A DNA stretch of 64,000 nucleotides from Corallium rubrum (lineage: Eukaryota > Cnidaria > Anthozoa > Scleralcyonacea > Coralliidae): NCBI GenBank assembly GCA_964035015.1, contig OZ036016.1:1056201-1120200 (forward strand), given 5' to 3'. This document shows, piece after piece, positions 1 through 11,314 of the stretch (the stretch's first letter is position 1; every line of letters starts with the position of its first letter). The notes below the pieces were generated by a model. It was not told the DNA's origin, searched no databases, and saw only the letters and a list, made by a program, of their open reading frames with translations. Position numbers and translations under genes: made by a program.

Positions 1-138
1 ACGCGTTTCGACTTTGTCGCCTAAATGACAAGCTTTCCAAGGACGAAGAAACAGTGTCAGCGCTTGTTTGGCTTCGGATTAAAGATCTTTCTGAAATCTG
101 AATGCCCTTTTAACTATTAAATGTTTGAAATGTTTACG

Positions 139-847
139 TGTTAGGCGCTCGGCCAAGATGTTTTAGCTATAGGTTTACACGCAGAAATCCACCGTGCTCG
201 GCACTGTTTATGTTACATGTAGACTTATTCAATACTTATTCAAAAAACGCGTTGAACATTGATTTATTGAGACGCGTCAATGCATATATTACCAGAGTCT
301 AAAACATAGATATATAAAACGTAAAAATATCATATTCTTTAACAATGCGAGTAGCGTCCGCGTTTCCTGTTTTTTCCGATTTACCTATCCTTACCGTGTG
401 TTCAAACATTTTAGTATAGGGGTTGGAGATTGCCAGATTGGGGTTAATCGTTAGAAATTAGCGATTATTGTTATTTCTATAGGTGAGACGTAAGAGTACA
501 TGTTGAAGGGTGTAGTCAATTTATAACGTTATGACAAGGGCTGGGCCGAGATGTTTAACTATAATTCACAAGCAGAAATTTTCAGGCTGTTCTTTGCGCC
601 GGCTCTAATGCTTTAATTCGAATATACGTGTGGCATGATCACACGCTTATTGTGTTGAGTTCTAACATTACACTCGAGCGAAATTAAAGCGATATAAGTA
701 TCATATGTTTTAATGCGATTATAGGGACCGCGTTTCATGTTTTAACTAATGTTTCAAGTGTACTGTTGACATGTTAGGCCCTTGGCCAAGATGTCTTAGC
801 TATATGTCTGATTGTCTGTATATATATATATATATATATATATACGC

Positions 848-898
<51 letters not shown>

Positions 899-1285
899 AA
901 TCAACTGTACTTGGTACTGCTTGAGTTACATGTAGGCGTATAAAATACTTATTCAAAAAGTGCGTTGATTATTGTTGAGACAAATCAATTCATGTGTTAC
1001 CAGAGTCTAACGTGGTAAAGATTAGAACGAAAGCGATATATTACCACATTCTTTTAACAATGCGATTAGCGATCAGGTTTCCTGTTTTTCCCAATTTACT
1101 ATAAAAATGTCCTTTTAATATTAGAGTTAAGATTAGGGTTGGGGCCCGGCTTGGGTTAGGGATTGGGTTGGAGTTTAAGTAAGGGCTAGAATTAAGCAAT
1201 ATTGTTAAGTGATTAAGGGCATTTAAAAATTAATAATTATTGCCGATTCTAGATGATACGTGAGAGCATATGCTGATATGTCGCA
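139..1285. repeat. Three diverged tandem repeat units
   Basis: Blocks recur in the same order. A GGCCAAGATGTTTTAGCTAT-like block occurs near 151, 541 and 783. A CGCAGAAAT-like block follows each. A TTACATGTAG...ATACTTATTCAAAAA block occurs near 213 and 924. CGCGTTTCCTGTTTTT-like blocks occur near 359, 729 and 1074. A GGGTTGGAG...GTGAGA block occurs near 420 and 1158. The units are about 250-500 bp, differ by indels and contain no gene. The family is not recognised. The first 138 bases show nothing further. Confidence 0.6.
820..901. repeat. Adjacent (TA)n and (AAAG)n microsatellites
   Basis: An alternating TA tract at about 820-845 is followed at about 847-901 by roughly thirteen AAAG units. 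They sit inside the third unit of the surrounding tandem repeat, where the other units have only CGCAGAAAT, so they probably expanded from that short seed. Confidence 0.9.
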
Positions 1286-1408
1286 AGGTTATCAAGCATT
1301 TTCAGTATGTTTTAGTGAACAATTTGCATTGTTCAATCATTATCTGTAGGCCAAATAAATACCACTATCCGCATGTACGCATAGCGTACCTATTTTTAGA
1401 TACCTACA

Positions 1409-2552
1409 CGAGACGACGGACACCATGGGGTCACAAAGACGCGAAACAACGCAGCATCGTCCGTCTGGTGGCCACGGATTTCATGCGACGTTGAAAGAAT
1501 GGTCCGCAACTGTGCCATGTGCGAGAAGTACCGCAAAGAACGTATAGAACCCATGAAAGGAACAGAATTCTCAGACCGATCTTGGTCTACAATCTCAGTT
1601 GATTTCTTCCAATATGAAGGAAAATTTTACTTCCTTGTTGTGGATTACTATTTACGAGAAGTAGAAGTCAACACCGTAGCCAAGAATGTTACAACAGCAG
1701 ACACTGTAGCGAAGATGAAGAATACCTTCAGCCGACATGGGATCCCCGACATCCTTATTACTGATAATGGACAACAGTTCTACTCAGCTGAATTCAAAAG
1801 GTTTTCACCTACTTGGGGATTTGAACACATCACCTCGTCTTCAATTTACCTTCAATCCAACGGGGAAGCAGAAAGGGCTGTAGAAACGATGGAGATGATC
1901 CTGAAAGGATGAGTACTTGGCACTTTCAGACTACTGGAATACCCCACTCTACCACGGATACTCCCCTGCACAGCTCAGCATGGGTAGAAAGCTCAAGACA
2001 AGAGTTCCTTGCCATCCAAATGAACTAAAACCCAGCGTTTTGGACTATGAAGTATTGCCAAAGAAAGAGTTTGCATACAGAAGAAACATGCAAACATATT
2101 ACAGCCGTCCATAGACACAGAGCAGTTGAAGGAGAAGAGATGTCAGCAGGCGATAAAGTTTGTATACCAGACATGCGGACAGAGGAAACACTGATCAGGC
2201 ACCATGAAACCCATGCAAGGTCACTTATCATGCAGACCCCCAAAAGCCAAGTGAGAAAGAATCGACGAATGGCAAGAAAGTCCTTAGTAATGAATCCCCC
2301 GACGTATCACAGGGGTATGGTGTCTAAACCTCCGTCACGTGCGTCACATTGCTCACAGTGCACCAAACCAGAGGAGCTCAACGGAACCGTCACCGGATGT
2401 CTTACCTGAACAGGGAAGAGAACCTGGAGATGGAGCCACAGCCGGATCCTCCTCAAGATGACAAACATCCACAACATCTACCAGAGGAGCAGGTTCCAAG
2501 ACGTTCTCAGAGGATCGCGAGGAAGACTAGGCGATACATAGAGGAATATTAG
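1409..2552 (+). pseudogene. Gypsy-type LTR retrotransposon integrase, broken
   Basis: This is the C-terminal part of a Gypsy/Ty3 pol polyprotein, the integrase that inserts element cDNA into the genome. The zinc-binding region is visible as HHGV (1421-1432), then VWWPRIS and CAMC before 1530. The catalytic core runs from about 1590 to 1900, with Asp in VDFF, Asp in TDNG and Glu in GEAERA, so the D,D,E triad is present. The reading frame breaks at 1910 (stop in the core frame; the sequence continues in another frame with YSPAQLSMGRK) and again near 2100. A basic tail (RRSQRIARKTR) ends at 2552. No gag, protease, RT or RNase H precedes it, so the copy is 5'-truncated and dead. The call rests on motif order typical of Gypsy integrases. 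Confidence 0.88.
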
Positions 2553-2684
2553 CACTGCAGCTATTTTTAGAACGGTGCTTTATTACTCTAGCGAACTAGT
2601 AGGACACTGATTTTGCAAACATTGTTTCTAACTTAGAAGTGTCGTGTTACTTTAAAGTTTACAGTTTATTTTATGTTAATTTGT

Positions 2685-2698
2685 TAAAGAAAAGAAGA
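2685..2698 (+). other. Polypurine tract of the Gypsy element
   Basis: The purine run AAAGAAAAGAAGA lies directly before the TG that opens the presumed 3' LTR. This is the expected plus-strand priming site of a Gypsy element, and its spacing fits the integrase end about 130 bp upstream. Confidence 0.65.
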
Positions 2699-3096
2699 TG
2701 TAGTATTGGGCTACCTGTGGAAGCCCGAGAGTGTGTGTGTTGTGAAAAACATGGCTGACATATTAAAAGTCATTATGTAGCGAATCCAAGTCAATCCTCT
2801 TGACTTACATAACATCCACCACCACAGCCATATATAAAGTTGGATAATGGAGGGGGAGCGAAGACAAGGTCAAACCCTAGATTACACAGTTTCTGTTCGT
2901 GGGATTACACATGAAGTAGCTGACTGTTGGTTTGGTGCATAATTTAGCGCGGGCTCAAAGCACAAACCTTTTACGTTTTGCTCGAGATTGCGTTTTGCCT
3001 TTTGGTCCTGGTTTTGTCTTGTTCGAATTACTTGTGTTTGGCTGTTCGTGAAATTCTGCAGGATGTGACCAGCTGAGTGAGTTATACGATGTAACA
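2699..3096 (+). mobile_element. Probable 3' LTR of the Gypsy element
   Basis: The segment starts with TGTAGTATTGGGCTACC immediately after the polypurine tract. It contains a TATA-like TATATAAAG at about 2830. It probably ends near GATGTAACA at about 3088-3096. The 5' LTR is not in the window, so the right edge cannot be fixed by comparison. Confidence 0.55.
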
Positions 3097-3789
3097 CTTA
3101 CGTATTGTAGCCTTGTACCGATGTACCGGCACGCGTAAGCTAATTTAATCTGGCAAAAGGGCCGGACCTTTTTTATCCAGCAAAAAACTCACCCCTCCTA
3201 ATGTTTATGCCAAAGTTACGCCCCTGTGCACCAGTTACCAACGTCATTTCATCCAGGACACTTCGTTGGAGTTCAATAACATGAAACTATATGTTTCGAA
3301 TATTTTAGGACGAAAGATGTATACTTGTAGTTGTGCAAATGCTAAATCTGACTTTTTTTTGTACGAAGAGTAACTCCAGAGCTGTATTAACAACGCCCGG
3401 CAACGTGCATTTTGTTGGTTTTTTCCTACTGGAATTGAGAAATTTAAACAGTTTTTATAAACAAATTCTTCATTTTAAACCTGGGATTCTTATGTATTTT
3501 CTTTATATTTGTCCAAACCATAGCAATTTTGATTGCGTATTGTTGACTTTCATTTGAGAGCTTATATTTTTATTGTATTGTAGTTGTTTGTTAGCTTCGG
3601 TTTGTTAGTGTTAACTCAGTTAGAAGTCGGTTAGCCAATCAATGACCAGAAGCTGAAACGACAGCGCTTACGATTTCCAGCCGAAATTAATTAAAACGTT
3701 GTCAGTGTGGTAAGTCGACCATGATTTAAATCTGAGTTTCCCTCCCCCCACCTGAGTTTGCCCTTCACTCCACCTGCGTTGAATATACT
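3097..3789. other. No gene seen
   Basis: AT-rich sequence with several open stretches of fewer than 80 codons and no recognisable domain. It has no clear tandem or inverted repeat. Confidence 0.5.
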
Positions 3790-4790
3790 GCTCTTATTAT
3801 ACTGAACTTACCAAAATGTTTATGCGACTCAGTAATAACAATTCTTAAATTAAGTTGGTCAGCAACAGCTTGTATAATCAAACCATCACACCATGTCCCT
3901 TGCATAGACATGTTATTTTAAAAGATATTGTAACCAAGAATACTCGGTATTACTTTCAATAAATCTCTGAGGATTCTCCCTCATATATGCAATACCAGCA
4001 GCTCTAATATCTAAGTGGTGACCACAGTCACCATATAGCTGATGAGACACAGCTCGAAAAAAGCCATCACCTGCACCACCAACACCAAGTGGCCTCAAGT
4101 GAGATAGTTATGACCTTTGTTCTAGTCTACTCGTACAATATGATGGTAGTGTTATGAATGCTTGATTGTTTTTGTTTTGCACAGCACCTGGGTTTAATGC
4201 AATATCACCAGACATTAAAAGCTTTTTGCCTGAAACACAAAATTGCTCATATTTGGCAAAATTATAATTGACAGTCATATATGGACTGTTTACATCATGG
4301 GGGCAATGAATATGGCAAAATGTTGCATGTGCACAAATTTTAAAATATTTTGTTTTGTAATTCGTAAACTTCTTTAAACTTCTTTCGCTAACTTATTTAA
4401 AATACATGACTGAGTAGACCTTCTAAAAACATTCTTAATAGTTTCTCGATTTTTCCTTTTTTTCATGGCTAACCATAAGTTTTTTGACAGGTATTCTAGA
4501 AGGCTCGCGGTCTCTATACCGTCTCACATTTGACTGTTTGATTAATTTTCTAACAGAAGACCTGTAGTGATTTGAACAAATATCTAAATTATAACTAATA
4601 ACAGTACTGTCAACCTCTTTTACATGTATAATTCTAGCTTTCTTTTGCTCGTAAACTGCAACGGGTTTCGCAAATTGTGGCTTGACAAAAACTCCTCATA
4701 AAAGGCTTCCTGATCAAAGCCGAAGTTCAATTTTCCTCATAAGAGATTTATTTTGTTTCCTCTGCTCACTGGTCCGTCACTAGACACTAG
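3790..4790 (-). pseudogene. 2A-like plus OTU cysteine protease relic
   Basis: Reading the minus strand with frame changes gives a basic N-terminal region (about 4790-4330; for example VAVYEQKKARIIHVKEVD at 4650-4600). A segment FCVSGKKLLMSGDIALNPG follows, whose last part (4183-4215) resembles a 2A ribosome-skipping motif. Then comes an OTU deubiquitinase domain: LRPLGVGGAGDGFFRAVSHQ at 4100-4040, then IRAAGIAYMRENPQRF and GTWCDGLIIQAVADQLNLRI down to about 3820. OTU enzymes cleave ubiquitin with a Cys-His pair. Here the codon for the nucleophile (GDC) reads GGC, Gly (4063-4065). The 2A-like end is NPGA rather than NPGP. A TAA stop (4108-4110) separates the two, and the distal His region is missing. 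OTU domains are carried by some Helitron and retroelement polyproteins, so a transposon origin is likely. Confidence 0.72.
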
Positions 4791-4884
4791 TGGCTCCTTG
4801 GGGCTCGGGGTAAATCGATGATCATGAGCCGCAAAAACTATTTTGAAAAGGCTTTGAAAATCTTTTGTCGTCATCCCAGGGACT

Positions 4885-4975
4885 CCATACAAACGATCTA
4901 GTCGAAAAGTCCAGACGAGTCAGAACACGAGTGAACAGCGTGGAACACGAGTGAACACAAGTGGAACACGCAGTA
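4885..4975 (-). repeat. CTCGTG minisatellite with fixed border
   Basis: On the minus strand a run of GTTCACTCGTGTTCCACTTGT-like units ends in ACTCGTCTGGACTTTTCGACTAGATC. The same border and unit occur at 17500-17702, 18040-18115 (inverted) and 19365-19512, so this is a dispersed family with a constant end. It has no coding meaning. Confidence 0.75.
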
Positions 4976-7126
4976 GACTGTACCCAGTCCCTCCTGAAGA
5001 CGGCGCGCGGGAGAGAAAAGGAGGGACTGTGACAATGTCGTTGAAGTTGCATTTCCCGTGCCCTGACAAACGCAAAATTCCCATTGGCTGAAATCGTTGA
5101 TTGACAGGTCAAGTCTAATTAAAATTCAAGAATAATCAATCGTCTGGACGAACGACGAATGTACTTTACAGATCTACGATCTACGTCGCATTATCGCTGT
5201 GATATTTGTTTTAATTTTAAATAAAGAACACAAATTAATCAGGTTGGCAATTATTTCTTAGCTGAAAGAAAAGTGTTCTTCGTATAAACTGTATTCTCCC
5301 GACGACAGGTTAGCTGGGTTAACAGGGCGAGAACGGAGAAGCCGAGAACACGAACGGTCCTGTCTGGTTGTGTCCTGATTGTATATACGGTTTGTTTGCT
5401 ACATGAAGTCAACCTACAACTTTGATTTGCTGACCATTTCAACATGTAATAACAGCGACGTTTATCTGATATCAGATAATACATTTCTGATTTCGCCAAG
5501 GGACAACGAACTCTTGTCTTGACGAACATAAACACAGCGTAAACAAGAAAGCCCCGTTCGAATATCTCTTCATCCGACGGTACGTCTGTAACAAATTTCA
5601 TATGAAAATAAACCGCAAGGTACTGGAAACATTTTTGTTACGAAATTATAACAGCTTAATGAAATTTTAAACTGCACCTAAGCCCAAATATTTTTTTTTT
5701 TAAAAATCAAATTACTGTGGTTTGTTGAGTACCTCAGTCCAAAAATGTTTTGATTTGGATGAATTCTCGATTTTCTATGCCCTGTTGAAATGTCGACAAT
5801 CGCCGCCATTTCGGTTCACGGCCGAGTTTTCAAAAGGCATGGGAACCAGCACATTTATGACGTAGATTCCGGAACGCCTAGATTGCTCGCTCACTTTTAT
5901 AATACTGACTAGTATTTTGTGGGATGTCTACTTTTCTCTATCATGAGAACAGGTACGTGCGTTTGATTTTTAATTTTTCTGATCATATAAACTAAAGCTA
6001 TACCCTTCAGGCGGTTATACGTCGCGAATGACAAATTTCTGATCTTAATACTATTGTATTTTGTACACATTGTCAGGTATAAATACTATACCGCTCTATA
6101 GCTTCTATATCTACGGACTCTTTCTCGAGAACTAGGATGAGCCAAAAACATAAGATGTTCCTTCAAGTCTGCCGTGGTTTACTATCTGGAAAGCTGTGCG
6201 TGTAGCCCTGAGGGAAAGCCGTGCGAAGTGAATATCAAGCTGCGATTCTGCGGATATCAAAGCCGTACGAGAAGCGCCGAGAACGTTCGTCTATTGTTGT
6301 GGTTTGTCTTCCCTTGCTTATTTATTGTTCTAATACCTTTCATTAAATCTGATTCCACACTAGTTTATGCTTCTAAACTTTTATGTATATGTCAACAACG
6401 TTCTTTAATAATGTTTAATAAAAATATGATGAAATTGGATATTTGTTTGTTTTCATTTGCGTGAATTCTTATACATTGCTATTTATTATATTTCGGCGGT
6501 TTCTCCGTCTGTTGTCTCTGTTGGATTTGTTACTTTGTTGATATCGTAACTATTGCTACAAGAATAGTGTCCGATGTATAGTATATGTCTATGAACTCTT
6601 GCAAGCAGTCCAAAGACAACCAAGACAGCCAAGTCAGCTGAGAAACGTTCGGTGAAAAATATATACGAAGTGATTTCATACTTCAAAGCTGAAAGCGAAC
6701 GTTCTTTGAATAAAATAATTATATTGGTCTCCGTGCTTCCAATATTCTTTTGGACATCTCACAACCTCGTCCCCAGGGCATTTTGCGCCAAAATTACATT
6801 TTCCCGACATTAGTCAGCCATTTGCGCATTATTCAGCCCTATTTGTACATTAGCCAACCATTTTTTCTCATTATTCAACCCTGTTTTAACATTAGCCAGC
6901 TATTTCTCTATTATTCATTCCTGTTTTAACATTAGCCAGCCGTTCTTGCTTATTATTCAGCCTTGTTTGTAACATTAGCCAGCTATCTCTCAATTATTCA
7001 GCCCCATTTGTAACATTAGCCAGCTATTTCTCAATTATTCAGCCCCGTTTGTAATATTAGCCAGCTCTTTTCTCATTATTCAGCACAAGTTGTAACATTA
7101 GCCAGCTATTTTCTGATTATTCAGCC

Positions 7127-7881
7127 CAGTGGCGTAGCTAGAGGGGGGCAGGGGGGGCGACCGCCCCCCCCCCCCCCCACAGGACTTCTGAGTGTTGTTT
7201 GTCGGAAAATTTTTATGACTGTCGGAAAATCGGATGGTCGAAGAACGACTGGCACAATCGTGTTATTGTATTTTACAAATAATAACTTTTTACTTCCGGT
7301 TTTTTCAATAAACTAAATAGTATTTGTTGCGAAAGTCAAGGGAAACGCACGAGAAGTGTCAACAAACACTTTATACTTATTAAGTTATTATAAACTGGTG
7401 ACAGAGTGCCGGTCACGACGTCCGGTTACATGCTATTGCAAAATGCGAACACGCCGAACAAATCATTTTCACAGGTTTAGGTTGACTGTTGACAGCAGAC
7501 AATTGTTCCGATGAAATACGAGTCGCAAGTCGCAGCTCAAGTCTCATTGACAATGAGTCTTGAGCTGCGCCTTGCGGCTCGTATTTCATTCATTGTTTCA
7601 ATTAGTATTCAGTGGCAGTGCAATAGCTCAATTACTCAAAGACTCGAATTCTGTTCTCATTTTCAAATTTCTCATCGATATAACCAAGTAAGTGACATAT
7701 ATAAATAATACTTTTTTAAAATACATGTTACGTATTCAATTGAGTAAACTAAGTAACTAACGTGATATGAGCCAGTCTTTAATTATGCGGTACTATTATA
7801 GCCACGCCCATTTGACCACGCCCTTCTGTCGGAAATTTTCAATGCTCGCCCCCCCTGAGGAAATTCCTAGCTACGCCGCTG
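7127..7881. mobile_element. Non-autonomous hAT element, TSD ATTCAGCC
   Basis: Terminal inverted repeats start CAGTGGCGTAGCTAG at the left and, read inward from the right end, CAGCGGCGTAGCTAGG. Both ends carry G/C-homopolymer runs (left C run near 7160-7180). The element is flanked by a perfect 8-bp duplication ATTCAGCC (7119-7126 and 7882-7889) taken from the host array unit, which identifies the superfamily as hAT. No transposase frame is present. A hairpin with arms at 7511-7549 and 7552-7590 lies inside. Confidence 0.88.
7511..7590. repeat. 80-bp hairpin inside the hAT element
   Basis: ATGAAATACGAGTCGCAAG and its downstream inverted copy (ending GGCTCGTATTTCAT) pair almost throughout, centred near TCATTGACAATGA. 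It is too short for a gene. It could be a nested foldback. Confidence 0.7.
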
Positions 7882-8294
7882 ATTCAGCCCCGTTTGTAAC
7901 ATTAGCCAGCTCTTTTCTCATTATTTAGCACAAGTTGTAACATTAGCCAGCTCTTTTCTTATTATTCAGCGTAAGTTGTAACATTAGCCAGCTCTTTTCT
8001 CATTATTCAGCACAAGTTGTAACATTAGCCAGCTCTTTTCTTATTATTCAGCGTAAGTTGTAACATTAGCCAGCTCTTTTCTCATTATTCAGCACAAATT
8101 GTAACCTTAGCCAGCTCTTTTCTCATTATTCAGCAAGTTGTAACATTAGCCAGCTCTTTTCTCATTATTCAGCAAGTTGTAACATTAGCCAGCTAATTTA
8201 ATTGAGGGCCACAAAAGTTCTATTTTCCTAATCATTGTAACAAGATTTGTGTAAATTCAAATGACGATAGTATTCTGTGGTACAAGACGTACAG

Positions 8295-8612
8295 TGTGAG
8301 TTGTGTACTTAAAGCTTTACTATCATACTTCACGAACTAGAACCATAGCCCTAATAAGCTATTAGCTGCATATACTATGAATTGGTATCCGTGTATTACT
8401 ACTGATCAAACAAGCTGAGTAGAAGACACAATCTGTTTCTATTTGGTCTCTAGGTAGAGACCAAATAGAAACAGATTGTGTCTTCTACTCAGCGTGTTTG
8501 ATCAGTAGTAATACACGAATACCAATTCATAGTATATGCAGCTAATAGCTTATTAGGGCTATGGTTCTAGTTCGTGAAGTATGATAGTAAAGCTTTAAGT
8601 ACACAACTCACA
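8295..8612. repeat. 318-bp near-perfect palindrome
   Basis: Two arms of about 150 nt mirror each other around GTCTCTAGGTAGAGAC at about 8446-8461. The left arm begins TGTGAGTTGTGTACTTAAAG and the right arm ends CTTTAAGTACACAACTCACA. Only a few mismatches are visible (for example CAAGCTGAG versus CTCAGCGTG). There is almost no loop. No target duplication is evident at the edges. The structure resembles a foldback element or a recent snap-back duplication. Confidence 0.85.
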
Positions 8613-9879
8613 AAATTTGACTTAATTGACTAATAAAGTATTTAAATATCTTCGTTACAACAATTTGTCAAACAATAATGCAATCTAGTTAGTAGGTAAA
8701 GGAAATACATGCGTGAAATTTTCATTTTAGTCACGTGACCAGCTACATTATCGCCGTTTTCTCAAAGACCATGCAAGTTTCGAAAATCGAAATTTAGAAA
8801 TTTTATTTAAAATATCACTCTATATTGTAATTCAATACCTGCTATTTTAAGAGGATTGAGATCACATGACCTCTTAGTGCAAGTGCAAGTCGCCTATAGG
8901 CCAGTTGAACAATGTTGCACGTCCATCATTTTGGCGGCCACATACATTAAATCGTGGCCCATACTAAAAAAATTTAACTAGTTTTAAAGCTAATATCTTC
9001 AGAAATTGTCAAATTCAATTCCTTTCATTTACAAATATACTATGCAGGTAGCCCGCCAAAATGATGCGTGCGCATGATAGTGCGTATTGTCGTGCTCATG
9101 CTTCCGCCGTTTTCAAAATGGCGGAAACCGAAGGAGTTCCTTCTTCTCACGCATCTTTAAGGAAAAATGATACATAGTAAACTCCCCCCGACACTTTTCA
9201 AGTTAGGGTTAGGGTTACCCCCGGGAAATTCACATTTTTGAGATTAGGGTTAGGGGGTTCGGGGGGGGGGGGGGGGGGGGGGAAAGGGTTTCATTAATAA
9301 CCTAGTAACTTACTGGATACAATGTGTATATAATGTCTAGTAGTTTATTAGGTACAACGTGCGGATCGGCTGACCAATCAGAGAGCCAGAATAGAGTGGC
9401 TGAATTTGGCGGGAGCCACGATCAGCCACCCTTGCCATATCTTGTTACAATTTTATTGCGAAATAATGCAACCAAATCGTCGGCTCCGTAGTCGGTAGTG
9501 CACGTCAGTCTGTCTTGACCGAGTTCTTCAGAGTGATATTAAAGAATGGCTGCGCGTATGGAGGGACAATGATTGTGCCTGTGACAGATAGTCGAAATAC
9601 TAGATGATAAGTTCACAAGAAAATTAAGGAAGAGATGTTGGTCTGTTTGTTTTCTTTATTTATAGTAAGTTCCTCTCTACTAAAATTGTTGATCGTCAGA
9701 CGCTAGTTAATACTCAGACTATATAAATTTTTTAAGCATTGATCAATTTGAAGAACAAGCATGAGATCAAACCGAGAACCGTGACCTCTCTCTCTCATCA
9801 CATTGTTTATAATTCTCATCGACTGAAACACAGCATTTCTATCATGGTTCAACTTTGAAATATTATCTGCAAGACTCGG
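8613..9879. other. No gene; short TTAGGG runs and poly-G
   Basis: There are no convincing coding frames. Near 9205-9255 there are two short TTAGGGTTAGGG runs, followed by a G homopolymer of roughly 24 bases at about 9258-9281. The rest is unremarkable AT-rich sequence. Confidence 0.5.
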
Positions 9880-10909
9880 CAGGGCCGCTTTACCCTATGG
9901 GAAAAAGGGGCAGCTGCCCAGGGCCCCGCGTGAGCGGGGGCCCCCGGCCCAATGAGAAAAAAAAAAGTTTATTAATTGTGAAACGACTTAAAGAATATTT
10001 GGATTTTGAGTTTTTAGTATCTGCACAATGTACATACTGAATATAATGTGCCGATTAAATAGTCTCGTGAAAATTGCAACGATATGTGCTGTACAACTTT
10101 CTTTCCCGACACACAAGCACAGAATAAAGACTATACAGAAGGGCCACTTAGCGGTACAACGTGCCCTCGTATTTTTATGCAAAAATATGCAGTTTACTGG
10201 CTAGGACAGCCAGTTCAGCGTGCTTATTGGCCAGAACATACAGTTTACTGGCTGAGCAACATGCGTAATGCGACATGCGCGGAGACAAAAACTTCAAAGG
10301 TTCCGACCCGAGTGGCCCTTCTGTATAGTCTTTATTCTGTGACACAAGATAATGAAATTTGCTTTATTTCGCTCGAGAAGCGTCTGGGAACTAAACTTGG
10401 AGACCGCCGGAAGCAGTAAACCGGAAACATGGCAGCTCTTATATTTAGAGATGTTGACATGTTGTTCTGCCATATTCTATTTATAACCTATTCTATGCAA
10501 GGAAAAGAAACATATTAATTGACCTTATACATACAGACGCTATAAAATTAACTTCAATATGCATGGGACCACTTACAGCGTCAACGCTGTTCTCGGCTAT
10601 GCCTCGACCAACTCTTAACGCTTTTTTCGTGCTCTCCGAACTTTCCAAGTGCATCCATAACTCGATGGAGCACGCCAAACCATGAACCATTTCTTAAATA
10701 TCAAAACTCGTTATAATAGGGTTACTATATATTACCCGGTATATTAGGGTTACTATTATTAGGGTTACTATGTTACTAATATTTGGGTTTTAAACAATTC
10801 TTAACCTATTTTCCAAAAATCCTATTTCCGCCTTTCCCAACATTTTCCTATATAGGGGCTCCATCATATCTCTCTGCCCAGGGCCCCATAATCTGTTAAT
10901 GCGGCCCTG
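9880..10909. mobile_element. Non-autonomous hAT element, TSD AGACTCGG
   Basis: The ends are CAGGGCCGCTTTACCC on the left and, inward from the right, CAGGGCCGCATTAAC. Each is followed inward by a GCCCAGGGCCCC block. A perfect 8-bp duplication AGACTCGG flanks it (9872-9879 and 10910-10917), the hAT signature. About 1.03 kb long, it contains no transposase and hosts a nested MITE at 10118-10341. Confidence 0.9.
10118..10341. mobile_element. Nested 224-bp MITE, TSD ACACAAG
   Basis: Perfect terminal inverted repeats of about 31 bp begin CACAGAATAAAGACTATACA and enclose about 160 bp. ACACAAG is present on both sides (10111-10117 and 10342-10348), a 7-bp duplication. It is inserted in the hAT element, so it is the younger event. 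An open frame across it is incidental. Confidence 0.85.
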
Positions 10910-10917
10910 AGACTCGG

Positions 10918-11312
10918 AGACTTGTCAGTCACGCCCGCGGGATTTAACACTCTCTTAATCGTTTGACAGACTGTATAGAGCGAAGATATTTACAAATCTA
11001 TTTACTAACTCAGTTTACATCTTCTGGCCCTCATCAACTCCATTGTTGTTATTCTCGCTCTATCGAGGGAAAGACAGTATAAAACGTAAAGGGACTCCAT
11101 TTCCTGATCTGGAGTCTGACAAATGCTAGCTGATACCTATAAATTGTTAATATTAATATTACACTAGCAGGGTTGCTTTGATTATTCTTGTTTCAAGTAA
11201 AAATTGGCTGGCATTAGACAGAATACTCAATAGAATTCGAAATAATGGCCAAAGGATACCTATATAGCTGCTTGACTGGTTAGTTTATATGTCACACAAA
11301 ACTCGTTAAACA
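10918..11312. other. No gene seen
   Basis: Sequence between the hAT and pogo elements with no recognisable coding region or repeat structure. Confidence 0.5.
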
Positions 11313-11314
11313 TA

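Larger units (their letters stand above)
6795..8192 (+). repeat. 41-bp tandem array, left copy, split by a hAT element
   Basis: Units of about 41 bp follow TGTAACATTAGCCAGCTCTT plus TTCTCATTATTCAGC, with a variable end (CACAAGT, CCCCGTT, GTAAGT). About 16 units remain after removing the 755-bp insertion at 7127-7881. Units at the outer edge are the most diverged. The array and its outer flank (GACATTAGTCAGCC) are mirrored at 13795-14805. Units abut with no unique spacers, so it is not a CRISPR-like array. Confidence 0.85.
4976..8200 (+). repeat. Left arm of an 11-kb inverted composite repeat
   Basis: Blocks in this arm reappear in reverse order and orientation at 13795-16010. Block A (4976-5055, starting GACTGTACCCAGTCCCTCCT) matches about 15925-16005. 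Block B (5655-5885, including GAATTCTCGATTTTCTATGC) matches 15405-15625. The block GGACATCTCACAACCTCGTC (about 6748-6790) matches about 15250-15295. The 41-bp array (6795-8192) matches 13795-14805. The parts between A and B (5056-5654) and between B and the array (5886-6747) show no gene. An open frame at 6174-6464 has no recognisable domain. Confidence 0.75.

Noticed and set aside
9205..9255. TTAGGG runs as an interstitial telomere
   Set aside because: Only two short runs of two units each, next to homopolymers; not enough for a telomeric origin.
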